Positions 22,972-35,374 of a stretch of DNA of 64,000 nucleotides are shown here, in pieces. The stretch covers positions 19,860,784-19,924,783 of the forward strand of contig NC_136004.1 of assembly GCF_048128805.1 (NCBI RefSeq), given 5' to 3'. Made by a program: the position numbers and the translations under genes. Source of the DNA: Centroberyx gerrardi. Taxonomy: Eukaryota; Chordata; Actinopteri; Beryciformes; Berycidae. The notes beneath the pieces were generated by a model. It saw only the letters and a list, made by a program, of their open reading frames with translations, had not been told where the DNA came from and did no database searches. The first letter of the stretch is position 1, and each line of letters opens with the position of its first letter.

Positions 22972-25900
22972 TTAGTTGTTCTCTTGTGAGATTGTGGTCT
23001 CCTAAGAAAAGAGTGAAAACAAACAGAGTGAGTTAGACCGTGAGTCCAAATCTGGTAGATGATATGCATCATGGGAGACTGCCAAGTGAGGCTTGTGAAG
23101 AGCCAAACCAAGGGTTTAAAGAGTCAGTTTGCCATCATAATCTAATACATAATCTGTTCTCCTGAGAATCAGAAGGTCACCCATTGAAAAAACAACCCCA
23201 GACCTCAAAACAACTGTTGATAAAAGGCTTATGGTGAGGTAAGCAGGTGGAGTTCATTGTGTACTCACACTATCTTATCTTATCTCCTACGTGTGGTGTT
23301 GTAATCTGATGCGCACACTAGACAGCAGTGTGGTCAAGGTATACTTATGCAACTAGTAGATTTCAGATAAGGCCACTGTTGTTGGCAAGGTGGCCGAAAC
23401 AGGTAGATGTTCACTGTAGGTGTTCTTAAACTGAAAAGACCAACCAGCATCTTGGCCTGAACATTAAAAACAGGCTCTCACATGCTCAATAAATTATTTG
23501 CCTTGTGGAATACAGCATTCCAGTCGAAACATCTGGCAACAACTGGAAACAGATTTCATGACTATGAAATGGAAACTTTCTATTGGTGTCTTAAAAGTTT
23601 ACTGAAAAGTCTTGGGTGTTGCTATAATTGCTTATAGAGCAGGGCTTAATGAGAGTGGCAAGACGCTATAAAAGCCACCACCTTCCTGCTCACAAAGCAA
23701 TAAAGTCTTTGGCTGAGGAACTTCTTGTGTTGAATAAACTAACGTTTATAGCGGTTCTCCAGGTAAGGTTATATATCAAAAAGCATTAAGATCTAGAATA
23801 ACAGGTGTGTGCTTGTGTTTTGCCAAGCTGATATGAATAGCTAGACTGACTCAAATATGATCTTCCTATCTTAGCTTACCACTAAACATTAACTTCTGAC
23901 ACCCTGCATTCCAGTGAAATATACCACATTATGACACTTTCTGCCATGAAAGCTGTGCAAAATGTTTTATGGGTTTAGAAAACAAGTTTGTCTTTGTCAC
24001 TATGTCTCAACTGCCAAGATAAGCTCCTTTTTAGTCTGAGAGTGAGCTGTTCAGTGTAATTTCATGAGCCAGTCTGGGAGTAAATAATAGTTGAGGTTAA
24101 AATAATATTCCAGAATATTCTCTTAACGCATACTGTGTTTCAATGTCAGATGTGAGTCTACCTTACCAAGTCGACTATGGACTTTTGAACACAGAGACTT
24201 GTGAACTGGCTATATAAAAGGATCTTTATGGCTCTCAAGTGAACTTCATGAACTGCATCGCTTATCCTCTAAAAGAGTGAAAGTTTGAGGTTTAAAGAAG
24301 TTAAGTTTTGTCTCTTTCTGTTCACTGGTAGCTATTAACTATGTTGAGAGTACTTTAGCCTGCCTTGCATGCAAAGCCATCAATAAGGTAGTGTTCTGTA
24401 TTCCATATCGTATGTATTGCCATAATCACTATGTTTGATTTCCTCCATTCAACATTTCATAAATTTAAATTTTCATAAATGTTAAGCCTCAGAATTGGTC
24501 TTAAAAATGACTGAAGTCTCAGGATGCTTTCAGACTGGGTCCACTTGGCTAGTTTGTTTCGAAACAGAGTACGTTTACCTCCTTGTCACGGTCACTTTTG
24601 TGAAAGTATCCGTGAGTGTGAAAGTGAAATCGCGACCTGTTCCAAAAGAAACAAGCGGGACAGGATCCACCTGATCTGGGCTTAACTGCAACCAAGACGT
24701 GTTTTGTTTCCCATCAGTCTGAGACTGAGACCGAGACCAGCGCCAGATAAACATCAAAAATGTAAACACCCATAGTTACTGCCTTGGTGTGCCTTTATCT
24801 ATTCACACAAACCCTAAAAGAATGTCACGTTATGAATCAGAACAGGACACTTGACAGCTGTCAGTGTGCAGCCAAACGTGACAGCTGTACAAAATACTCA
24901 GGGTTAGAATAAGAAACACTGGGCCTTTTTCAAAGACATGGATCAAGCCAAGTCCTAGATCCATTTTCTTGTTCAATGGCGATTTCCATTGAAAAGTCTT
25001 AGTTTAATCCTAAACCGTACTAGGCTTAATCTTAAATTGGCCCCTCAAGTCTTATAAATGACTGGTAGAACTGTGTAAAGGTTCCTTACAAATGGAGTCC
25101 TCTCTCCGTATTTGCTCCAGAAGGTCATCTTGACAGTGTTCCTGTGTCCCGTCCGCTGGTCAAAGGTCTGGCAGGTCTTGAAAGGAGGGCTATACAGGTG
25201 CAAACTGGCTGCGCACTCCGTATGGCTGACATTCTCCACCCGATGCAGGCCAATGGAGTCTAAGATATGCGGGCGCACGCACACGCACACACACACACAC
25301 ACACACATCATACATTTAGACACTGTATGCCATTGGAATGCTAAGTATCCACATAGAGAGCTGTGAGATGGGGGGGTCACAGGGTTAGGTGTAACAGCCA
25401 GTTACTGGCGGTGCAATAACCAACAACTCACACCAAACATAGCACCGGGGCTCTGTGGGCTTTGGGCCAATACTTAGTCAGCAGGGTGTTGGGCAGAGAC
25501 CTGAACACCATTCATTGCAAAGTCACATTACGTTACATTACATAGTACAAGGATTGGAAACTTTGGTGGCACTGCAGGCCACAAAAATGATATACGTATT
25601 GCAATGTCATACACATTCACCACTAGTGCGCTGACTGGACTGGAGCCAGTCCTGTTAGAATTGCAAAGAGAGATACCTCACATCAGTATCGTGTCAGAAA
25701 GAACATGCAAAGTATGTTTGTTCACTTGCACTGAAGAGAATGTGGGTTTTTTTAACTACATTAGCACAATAATGTGGTGAATTTATCACCATATTAAGAA
25801 GCAGTCTGACAGATGCACACATGGCCCCCAGACACATAAACAAAATATTTAGGAAACTAAGTGGTATTAACACTGAAGGAAGGCTGAAGAACGGCCCTCT

Positions 25901-28900
25901 TTAATTGGAAAGGGGGAAACAATAATCAACAGGCAGTCTGGTTTCTCACCATTTATGTAAGCAACCTGGTTTTCCTGTAGAATTCTCTGTGATTTCTGGA
26001 CCATGTCTCCATGGGTTTTATTTTCCGGCCACTCAAACAGCGTCTCCTTCAGCTGGCCCTGCAGCAGCTTCATGAAACAGTGGGAGTCTGTGTGGTCGTG
26101 GATACTACTGCAAAGCATTTAAAGAATCACACAAGTATACAGTGTCAGAGTTTCTGCTTAGTCAACTCAACTGGCAAATGTGCATTGCTGCTGAGGAGTA
26201 ATCGCTGCTTTTTGGCCTCTTTTTTAAGGTTTAATGGTATTCTGTGAGCTGATTATGTTTCATGGCCCTTGGACCCAGGAACAACATTCAAAGCCTATCT
26301 TCTGAAAAATATGTGGGATTCAGTCTAACGGTAAGATCTTTTTTGTTCCCGAGAAGTACGGAAAATACTGTGTCCACTATGCTACAAAATGACAAGCTCA
26401 CATCCAGGCTGGCGGGAAGGCCATGACACAGGAACAATATTGCCATATTGCCTGCAGTAGGAATGGAGTGAAACAAATGTCTCTGCTCTTGTGAAAAATA
26501 ATGACTAATCTTGTGCTGGTGTGGACAGCGAGTCCGAAAATATCTCATTATATAAACAACACAAGATCTTATCAAACCTTACAAGATTTGAATCTGCCCT
26601 ATCTCTCCCTTCTGTCTCAACTACAGCAAATGTCAGTTCAGGTGACAAAGCGGCATTAGGCTTTACAAGTGGGGCACGCTCATGCTCATGCTCATGCTGC
26701 AGGTACGATCAAATAATGTCTATTTACACAACCTGTCTGTCTGTAGAACATTGGACTCGCTTATCTGCATTAACGTGATGCAGCATCATTATAATTGCCA
26801 GGGGAAATCACTTTATATGAATATAAAAAAATGCAGTTATTCTAATTTTGATAAGAGTAATGGTGTCAACTGCTTAGTGTTTCAGTATGGACTATGGTCA
26901 TTTTAATGCTTCTATTAATATGTAGCCTATTTGGAAGTAGTGAGCTGGTTATAAATGATGAACCCTTGACCAGAGAAAACAATTTTACTATTCCATAATT
27001 GCAATACAATACCAGGTATAAAACTATATTTTGTTTTATCAGAAATCAATTTCTCAGTTAATTGGACTATGGTTATCTGAGTCCATACTGATATTAAGTT
27101 AACTTTTGCAACTTATCATTTGACAGATAATCTATTCTACAACCAATAAGGAATACTTTAATCAAACCACCTTAATTATTATTTTACTTGTATGAACATC
27201 TCACCTGCCATGACCTTCTCCCCAGCACAGGATCATGAGATTGAACTTCCCATTACCTTCATCGACCAAGTTCCTTGTGTACCTGCGAAACACAATGATT
27301 TATTAAAATGATCAAAGAGATACACAGCATCATGTCCTACTCTTGTTATTGTTACCCTGAAAACAAGACTGGAAGACTCAAGGAGAACTTTAGAGCTGAC
27401 GTGTGAAAAGTCATGTAGGAAGTGGAAAATGTAAGTGTTTTGGTAAAGCTGAGATGTGAAACAAGTAGAGACACATATTTTAAGACATGCGCCGCTTATT
27501 ATAAAATAATTAATTCCAATAATTCATGCTCACTTGGAACCTTAAAGTCACAGTAAGTAAAACTCTGAAGGCCTAAATCTCAAAGTGAGTGGCAAAATTC
27601 AAGTCTCTCCGAAACAGTTGCTTCTTTTGTAACATGTTAGGAATCCTTTCATAAGCTGTAAGTGATTTGTCTTGCATAACAACAACCACCTTCTCTTTTA
27701 ACAATACATTTGTATCAGTTGATTCTAAGGATTTTCATATGGCCTGTTTTATTTTCTCCACAGCTCTACCTATTTTAGGTAGGCCTATAAGAAGGTTGGG
27801 GGGGAGGGGAGTTGTTCAATTTTACTTCACAGATGCCTAAAGCTACTTTTATCAACACCCCAAAGTCATCTGTACTGAAAACCAACTACACCCAAGTATG
27901 CCTGTAGCTGTATTGCTTCGAACAGGATAGACAATAAAAATCAGTTAACTTTCCCATTGCCAAACTTGTTCCTTGCTCGTAAATCACACTTTGAAATCGA
28001 AAATCTACTTCATCACATATCGGCCAGCTTGCTTGGTGTGCCGAGTTCTTCTGCTCTGTGCAGTACCGTCAGCCCCTAAATATTTTCGAGGCAGCTGCAG
28101 CTCCCTGGTGGGCGACGGTCAGTCACACCACAAGCATACAATTTGGGAAAATCAATGGGTGTGTATCCGTTCTTAATGCTGATTGGACAGCCCACCAACC
28201 CACCCTCCATTGATCCCTCACTAATCACAACACGGGGACGGAGGAGCTCTGGGAAAATTGGGATGGAAATTAGTTTGAAGCCAAGGGGCACTTTGCAAAA
28301 CACATTTTCAAAAACTATTATGTTTTGTTATCGGTGCGCTGTAAAAAATAAATAAATAAATAAACACTGCATTTAAAAAGTATGGCTTGGACTAACATTC
28401 ATGTAAACAAGTCGAGTCTTTTTTTTTCTTTTTTTTTCCATTCAGGCGAACTGTAACAAAAGCTTCTATTCAGTTGCAAACGACACGCATGTTTTAATTC
28501 AATTATAGGTTGATATTGTGCATGGGATGGATAGAAATAAACATGTTTTAAGAGTTGATTTGTTTGATTTTAAATGCAATTTGTGCAATAGTTTTCAAAC
28601 TTATAAATAGCCCAGAATTGGGCTACTTACATTACATTGATATTCACCGCCTTATTCTTTTCAAAGGTTATAGTAAAAATAAGTTATAGTGAAAATAAAA
28701 ACATAATAATGATAACCCCAAAATGACAGACTAGGCCACAATAAGTACCACAAAGAGTGTGAAGTGCATCAGCTTAATAAACATGCAATACATGATAATA
28801 TGCTGCACACATGAAGCAGAATCATCATTAAACTGTTTTACCTGTACTGGTCGAATTTGGCAAATTTCATCCATTCCTGCGGCTTGCTCTCATATGATTC

Positions 28901-29011
28901 CATGATATTTTGAACCTCCTCCACATTAATGTTGTCACTTTCAAAGATCTTGTGCAGCATCTTTATCAGGTCGTCAAGGGTTTCTGGCTTCACCAGCTCG
29001 GTTTGCTCCAT
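22972..29011 (-). CDS. cdo1: Cysteine dioxygenase type 1 (CDO1), 5 exons
   Basis: Exons in transcript order (minus strand): 29011-28842, 27282-27205, 26107-25950, 25259-25090, 23001-22972. All junctions are GT-AG and phases join to 606 nt, 201 aa (human 200). The enzyme adds O2 to cysteine to give cysteine sulfinate, the entry to taurine and sulfate, in the cytosol. Cupin iron ligands are present: His86 and His88 in [11 protein letters not shown] and His141 in IGLHRVEN (human His140; one extra residue in KTHGDMV). Cys93 and Tyr158 (LHLYSPPF), which form the thioether crosslink in mammals, and Arg60 (YTRN) are kept. The start [12 protein letters not shown] matches the family N-terminus; the short last exon ends [14 protein letters not shown] box lies about 90 nt upstream of the ATG. 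It is tail-to-tail with cep78 and divergent from ap3s1. Confidence 0.97.
24852..24888. promoter_or_regulatory. TGACAGCTGTCA palindrome with a second TGACAGCTGT
   Basis: A perfect 12-bp palindrome at 24,852-24,863 and a 10-bp repeat of its core at 24,879-24,888, in cdo1 intron 4. TGACAG/CTGTCA is the core bound by TALE homeoproteins (MEIS, TGIF) in vertebrates. Function here is inference. Confidence 0.35.
25271..25308. repeat. (CA)n microsatellite
   Basis: CGCACGCACACGCACAC grading into a pure CA run, close to the acceptor side of cdo1 exon 4. Confidence 0.9.
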
Positions 29012-29099
29012 GTCTGTATTGTTGGGTTTGATATTTCTTGTCTACTTTTCTTCAGTAAAAGCAAAAGGATTCTCTAACCAACTTTCCAGAGCTGTATAC

Positions 29100-29107
29100 T
29101 TTTTATA
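29100..29107 (-). promoter_or_regulatory. cdo1: cdo1 TATA box
   Basis: The minus strand reads GCGCTATAAAAAGTATAC. A start 25-30 nt downstream (about 29,072) would give a 5' UTR of about 60 nt before the ATG at 29,011. Confidence 0.7.
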
Positions 29108-29549
29108 GCGCCGCAATTTGGGGGCGAACTTGTGTCGGACCGTACCATTATGGGAAAAGGTGACGCCCGGAGAATAATGTTATTTGAACCAACTTTGTGG
29201 TGAGTGCATAATGAAATATTGCTGAAATATTTGCTAACACTTTCCACAGACTTACTGCATAGCGGTTATTATTTCCTTTGATACCAAATTGTAGTTTTTA
29301 TTTTTATGTTTATCAATGTGGCCATTCATTTCTCAGATTAAGAACTTGGACTAATCCTCTTTGAGCCCAATTCCACCACGTTGTCACCCACACAGCCTCC
29401 CCCTTTCTTACTGTGGTATTTCGTACAACAATAGCTGTCCTGCCTCTCTTTGTGGGGCTTTTCTTCAGACACTGAATGAACAGTGTCCAAGGTGTATGCA
29501 CGACCGAGACCCAAAAAAAGTGGAGATGATTGTAAAAAGTAAATAAATA

Positions 29550-29584
<35 letters not shown>

Positions 29585-31560
29585 GGGGGGGGGGGGGGGG
29601 GGAGTTGAAATGGAATCAAGAATGTATTGAGAAACACATCATCTTGTTTGCTGGCAAGTAACACCTAATTAGGCTAAATATGATTAATAATAACCTGTTT
29701 TGGTTGCATTTAGTCAATAAATTGTTATGACATGTTTGCTTTTTAAAATAAAAAACACTAAATACAACAGTTTGCCAAAAACTTACATAAAGGAGTACGT
29801 ACCCTATATTTTCTTTAAATATCCCATACCTTATGGGAACATATTAGATTTTTAAAATATTCAAAGGGCAAAAAAATGCTTCCTTGATACTGCAAACATT
29901 CAAATATATTTTTCACTTAAAGTCTTATTTGTTCATCTGTCACTTCATGTATTACTCAGGAAGGTTGTATAATATGTCGATAATATGATCAGGCATGGAA
30001 GTATGTTCAGGCATCACATCCTTTCTGTACACTTCCCAAAGCTAACGGCATGTTGTCAGAGCTGAGCCCCGTCCACTCACCTTGCAGTCACTAATAAATC
30101 ATTTTTATGGATGCAACACATTTTTCCCCCCACATAAATATAGGTTATTCACTCACAGTGGTCTGTTTGTTCCCCTGCAGTAAGAAGAAGCCTTACTGTA
30201 TGTTCTATACAGAAAAACAAACAGGCACTGCAAGTCTAGTTAAGGGTATTGTGGATGACAAAAGGTACAGATAGAGAGTACAGAAAATACTTTCCACATG
30301 TTCTCCTGTAGCAGTTACACAGAAATGAGTGCAGAGTTGCAACTAGCAGAGCGGTGCCTTGCTCAAGGACACTTAGGCAGAGATTTTGGAGAAATGAAGA
30401 AGAACCTGCCTGATAAATAACAACAGCACTACTTAACAAATGTATCCAGGGAGGCTTAAGGTGAAGTTGTATGAACACTGGGGACCCAGATGTGATGTTT
30501 AGGCTGAATGGTGGTAACAAGCCAGATTTGAATTGGGCTGTCCCATGAGGGGAAACTGTACTAGCATGTCTCCTACATGTCAGTCAGTCAAAGGAAAATC
30601 CTGCCTGGCTAAGGGAGATATTCAGGCCTATATGTTTGCTAGTTGACAACGTCCTTTGCATTAGTGGTTGAGCCAAGTTTTCCTCTGGACTGCCACATCA
30701 TCAATACCAGATGTACTTTTGCTCCACCTTGTGGCTCAGATGCAGTTAGAAAACTTCAATTGACTTTACCCAGCTATATGTGGACGATTCACTAGACACA
30801 ATGATTTCACTGCCATTAATTAAAGCTTTGTTATGACTGCACTTTAGATTAAAATAGAAAATAGCATTAGTCACCATATTTTAGCAGCTCAAAAAGAATA
30901 TGTATGGCATCAATATGAGATTTCTCTGGCTGAAAATCAAAACAAACAGGGTATACAGCCCATAGTAGGCTAAAAGTCTTTGAATGAATAAATGTAATGA
31001 AACTGAAGACAAATAGGGTAATTCCACCTGAAATGTTAATTATCTAAGCCTACTTAGTGCTGTAAGCAGTTTTATGCAATGCATGTTATTCATCTCACTT
31101 TCCAGCCCACACAGCACTGACAGGTCAGATGGCGTGGCCACACGATCTGGGTTTCCATGGCTATATTCATAAGAAATGTGTTCAGAATGAAGCAATTCCC
31201 TCTTCAACTGTTTTGATTAGCTTCCTAGCAGCCTAAGAAAATCACTGTAATATTCCTATGTGGATTTGGTGTGTCTGTGGTATGCAATAGTGAATTTATA
31301 GTATCCTTATCATGTTTTACAGTCTATTTTTTTTTTTTTAAATCTCCAATCGTCTCACTATGATATTCCTGTAGTTTCCCTATAAGATTATGTAGCCCAT
31401 ATAGCCTTTTACTCTTGATGTACTAGTTATATGGAAGTCTTCTTACATTTGGATTATAGGATTGTTAGTATTGCTTTAGTTCTATTCGTTGGATCTAATG
31501 CCACTGGATGGATAAACCACTGAGCATCACCTATGTTGTACCGACGCGTATACCGATTCA
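29108..31560. other. Spacer between divergent cdo1 and ap3s1
   Basis: Contains the (TG)n/G18 tract and, at 30,300-30,540, a segment with CCTTGCTCAAGGACACTTAGG typical of teleost repeat tails. No ATG12-like coding exon could be found on either strand, although ATG12 lies between CDO1 and AP3S1 in human. Confidence 0.5.
29551..29602. repeat. (GT)n microsatellite followed by an 18-nt G run
   Basis: About 16 GT units (29,551-29,583) then TG and G18 (29,585-29,602). Confidence 0.9.
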
Positions 31561-31815
31561 GAATCTATCGGTTTGAACCATCGCGGCTGCTGTAGGAGGA
31601 GGAAAATGCACGGGTCGCTTTGACGTGGAGTATTTCCGTAAAGAGACGATGGAGAAGTAGCGTGTAGCTTCAAGCTAGCCCGTATTAACCTTAAATCGAG
31701 ACGGGATTTAGCACCGATTCCCAGTTAGAACTGGGTTCACGGGGGTTGACAGACAACAGTCTTTCACAGACTGAGCCGTTTCTGTTCCCCCGCCTCCCTC
31801 CGTTCAACTACAATC

Positions 31816-34800
31816 ATGATAAAAGCCATTCTAATATTCAACAACCATGGGAAACCAAGGCTTTCTAAATTCTACGAGCATTATGTGAGTAATAACGTTA
31901 TGTTTATTGTTTTTGTGTGTTCTTTTTTGCCGTCTATACAGGTTTGTTTGGAGTTTATCAAATCCTAATATACGAGTCATTTATGATTGATAGGCCGACG
32001 TAAAAAAAGAATTATAAATACAAAAAAAAATCTAGTGTTTTACAGTAAATGGCTGTTCAGCTACTTTGTTTCATGTGTATTACGCAATCAATTGGACGGC
32101 TAACCTATATCAGAACACATGTAGCAGGCTATCTTTAGAAAACATTTGTAACATTGTTGCAAATTGAAGAAGGGCTGCATAGGGTGGGTGTACTTTTACA
32201 ACCATAGTGATGTGGTGTTGTGTTTGCGAGTGTCATTGATCCTGTTGTATAAGATGTCAGTCTGAACCGTGCTGTCCTTTTAACTATGAATAATTGAACA
32301 TGTGCAAGACGAAGCGAGGCTAGCCTATGATACTTCCGAGCTTTGTGCCCCGGTGTTTTTATTCGGCTCTGCAGACCGACGTTAAAAGTGAGCTGTCATT
32401 ACATGAATGCATTGTAGCGAGTTCAGTCTGTTTATGTCACATGACTTAATTACGCCCTTGTGATTGTCTCGTGCTCTTGCACACGCTTCAACCAGTTCTA
32501 CTGGAATTAATGTTATCGGCCATTCATTTAGACTGACACGGGCCTACCTGTCGTGGAAAAAGTGAATGAATGAGCTCCGTGTAGCAAATTACAGGTTATG
32601 TAATGTCCTTTGCTGGGCAAGCTGTGTTGGCTTGTTCTAGTAATTGGATTTATATCTCAAGGTTGCCTGGCTCCCCTACTAATATTTGTGCTGTAATAAC
32701 AAGGGGGCTCAAACAGTTCTTGTCCCAAACAACAACATTCTCATAAACTCATAAACACAAGGAATAACAGGAGGAATAATAAAGCGCAGCATTCTATCAA
32801 TTGAGATGGACATGGATGTGTTTTCATTTCACTAGGCTACATGGAAATTGATTGGATTATAAGCAGGCTGTGTAGACACCATCTGTGGGCTTTATATTAA
32901 AACCTGAGGTGTCGACTTACTGGCTGCAGGATATAATATTTCACACATGCTGCTACTTGTGAGGACATATTCTAGAGTTAGGTGTTGGAATAAGGGTTAG
33001 TTTAAGGATAGGATTGGGTCTGTGTGGGGTGTCTACAGGTTGAAGTTTGTGTGAGGGGCTTTGGAAACAAAATGAGTCAGTGGAATATGTCTGTGTGTCT
33101 GTGTGTGCCTCTTGTTTGTGTGTGTGGGTGTGTTGAGAGAGAGAGAAAATTGAATGGCAGAGCTGAAGGGGCGTTGGCCTATCAATTATAACCCGTCGGC
33201 TGGCTGAGATGCATATAGCCAAAGCATCTGTCGAGGAGAGTGAACGGTATACTCGGCAATATGTGTACACACACACACACACACACACACACCCCCACAC
33301 ACACCATTAATTGATGATCTGCCGACATAAATAAGTAGCTTGGCAGGAAGAACAGCTGTGTGTTTGTGCTACGACAACAAGGCCTAAATTGCTATGGGAC
33401 AGTCTAGAGATTCTGGTTCTGAAATCAGAATGTGGTTTAAACAAAATGTGCTTTTGCACATATTGTTCATTCATGTGAAAGTTTGTAGATTACTACATTT
33501 TAAACCCATAGTTAAATGGAAGAAGGCAGCCAAACTTTCCAGTTGATGAAACAAAGAAAACACTGAAAAATGTTGCTAACCTCTATGTCAGTGTATTGTA
33601 AAGTGTATTGTAATTTTCTTGTGGTGCTGTGGAGCTCATTGTGTAGAGCATGGCATTACCATTGTCAGTGTTAGAGGTTCAATTCCCTTTTCGCCCACCC
33701 ATGCTAAAAATAAATGCACTTGTAGAACTGTAAGGTGCTTTGGATAAAAACGTCCGGCAAACTGCTTATATAATGTCCCCCACAATTAAATCGCAGAGGG
33801 GAGGGGGCCACTGCTGATCGGATTTTGCCAAAATGCAGGGGAACAATGCAGGGTCAAAACAAAGTGACATATTTGTTAGTGATTGGCCCAGAGGGGGACT
33901 CCATCAGTCGTGGGGGAGGACTTACTGGTGCCTCGTTGCATATGAATTCAGTGTTGCACTGCGGCCAATGATTATTAAAACACTCAATTGTTTGTCTCCT
34001 GCAGGGTCCCACCAGAAACATTTTGAATCCCAAACTGTAGTATTAGAGATGCTGGTGTATTGTCTGTTATTCCAAGTCTCACTGTACTGCTTGTGTGCTA
34101 CTGTATCCTCAAACTCTTACTGACTGCCCTAACTCTGCTAGCTACCCATGCTTCAAGTCACTTGACCGATTTAGCCCTCTAGCCCGCTACATACTTGACA
34201 GCCTCCTCTCTCTTTGTACTCACTGACTTATTACAGACCCTGAGAGGGCATTTACACCCTCTGGTAAGGCTGACTCAGTGTTGGTGCACACTGCAAGATT
34301 TTATCCACATTTACCTTTTGATTGTTCTGCTCAAATTGAGAAGATTAGGCTTAAAATCCCAGATCATCTATTTTTTTTGTCTATGACCTACAACAAGTTT
34401 GCTTTTTAATCCCTGAATCATAGTGAAGTTTGTCTTTGTCCCAACTGGTTATCCCAGAGCTGCAGTCCAATTAGAAACTGTATAAAACTGGACGCTAGCT
34501 TTTCAAAGTGCCTGGGGATTTTGGCTCCTTATTAGTTCAGGAAACCTTGAAGTGTGAGTCCTCCTTAAGCCTTTTAGCAAATGCTTGCCAAAATGCCTAA
34601 GGATATTGGAGCCTTTAACCAGAATCTCATCCGTTAGCAAACAATCAGAAAAACCTAGCCTCATTCAGTTTGCACAATGGAATCATTGACTGTGTAGCCA
34701 GTGGGCAATTTGGTTAAACATGACAAGGACAATGGTGTGCAGAAGAAGCATGCTTTTTCCTTAGATTGAAAGGCATCCCTCTTGTTCATTATAGATTTTA

Positions 34801-35328
34801 GGGGAAAGGAAAGGTGAGAGAAATCAGCAATTTACCTGCCAAATATCCTCCTTGCTAATAGTGATCAAATGGCTCACTGGAAGCAAGGAAGTGCATATTA
34901 TTTGCCTGTTCTTCTTTGTTTAACAGTCTTTATTTCCTCATTCCTCCTGCAGAGTGAAGACACAGAGCAACAGATCATCAGGGAAACCTTTCACTTGGTC
35001 TCAAAAAGAGATGAGAACGTCTGTAATTTCCTAGAAGGTGGAATGTAAGTGTTGTGGTCTAGTGAATAAGCAAAAGGCTCCCCCTGTGTGTGGATCAGTG
35101 TGTCTCAAAGTCAAAGAAGTAGGTTTCAACTCAGAACTCGATGGCATGGCCTCCTCAGGTAGACTCATTATTCTCTCATGCAACATCACAGGAGTAAGTT
35201 CACACTATTAAAGGAAAGCTCGGCGGGCTTTCTGAATGACGATCAATGGTAACAGTGGTTGTTTGATATTCATTTATGATTCATGAATGAGGTCCCAGGT
35301 GTTATTTTACAGTGGAAACCTCTCTCTG

Positions 35329-35374
<46 letters not shown>

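Noticed and set aside
33621-33690. Functional tRNA gene
   Set aside because: The A/B boxes are diverged and joined to a SINE tail; there is no intact cloverleaf.
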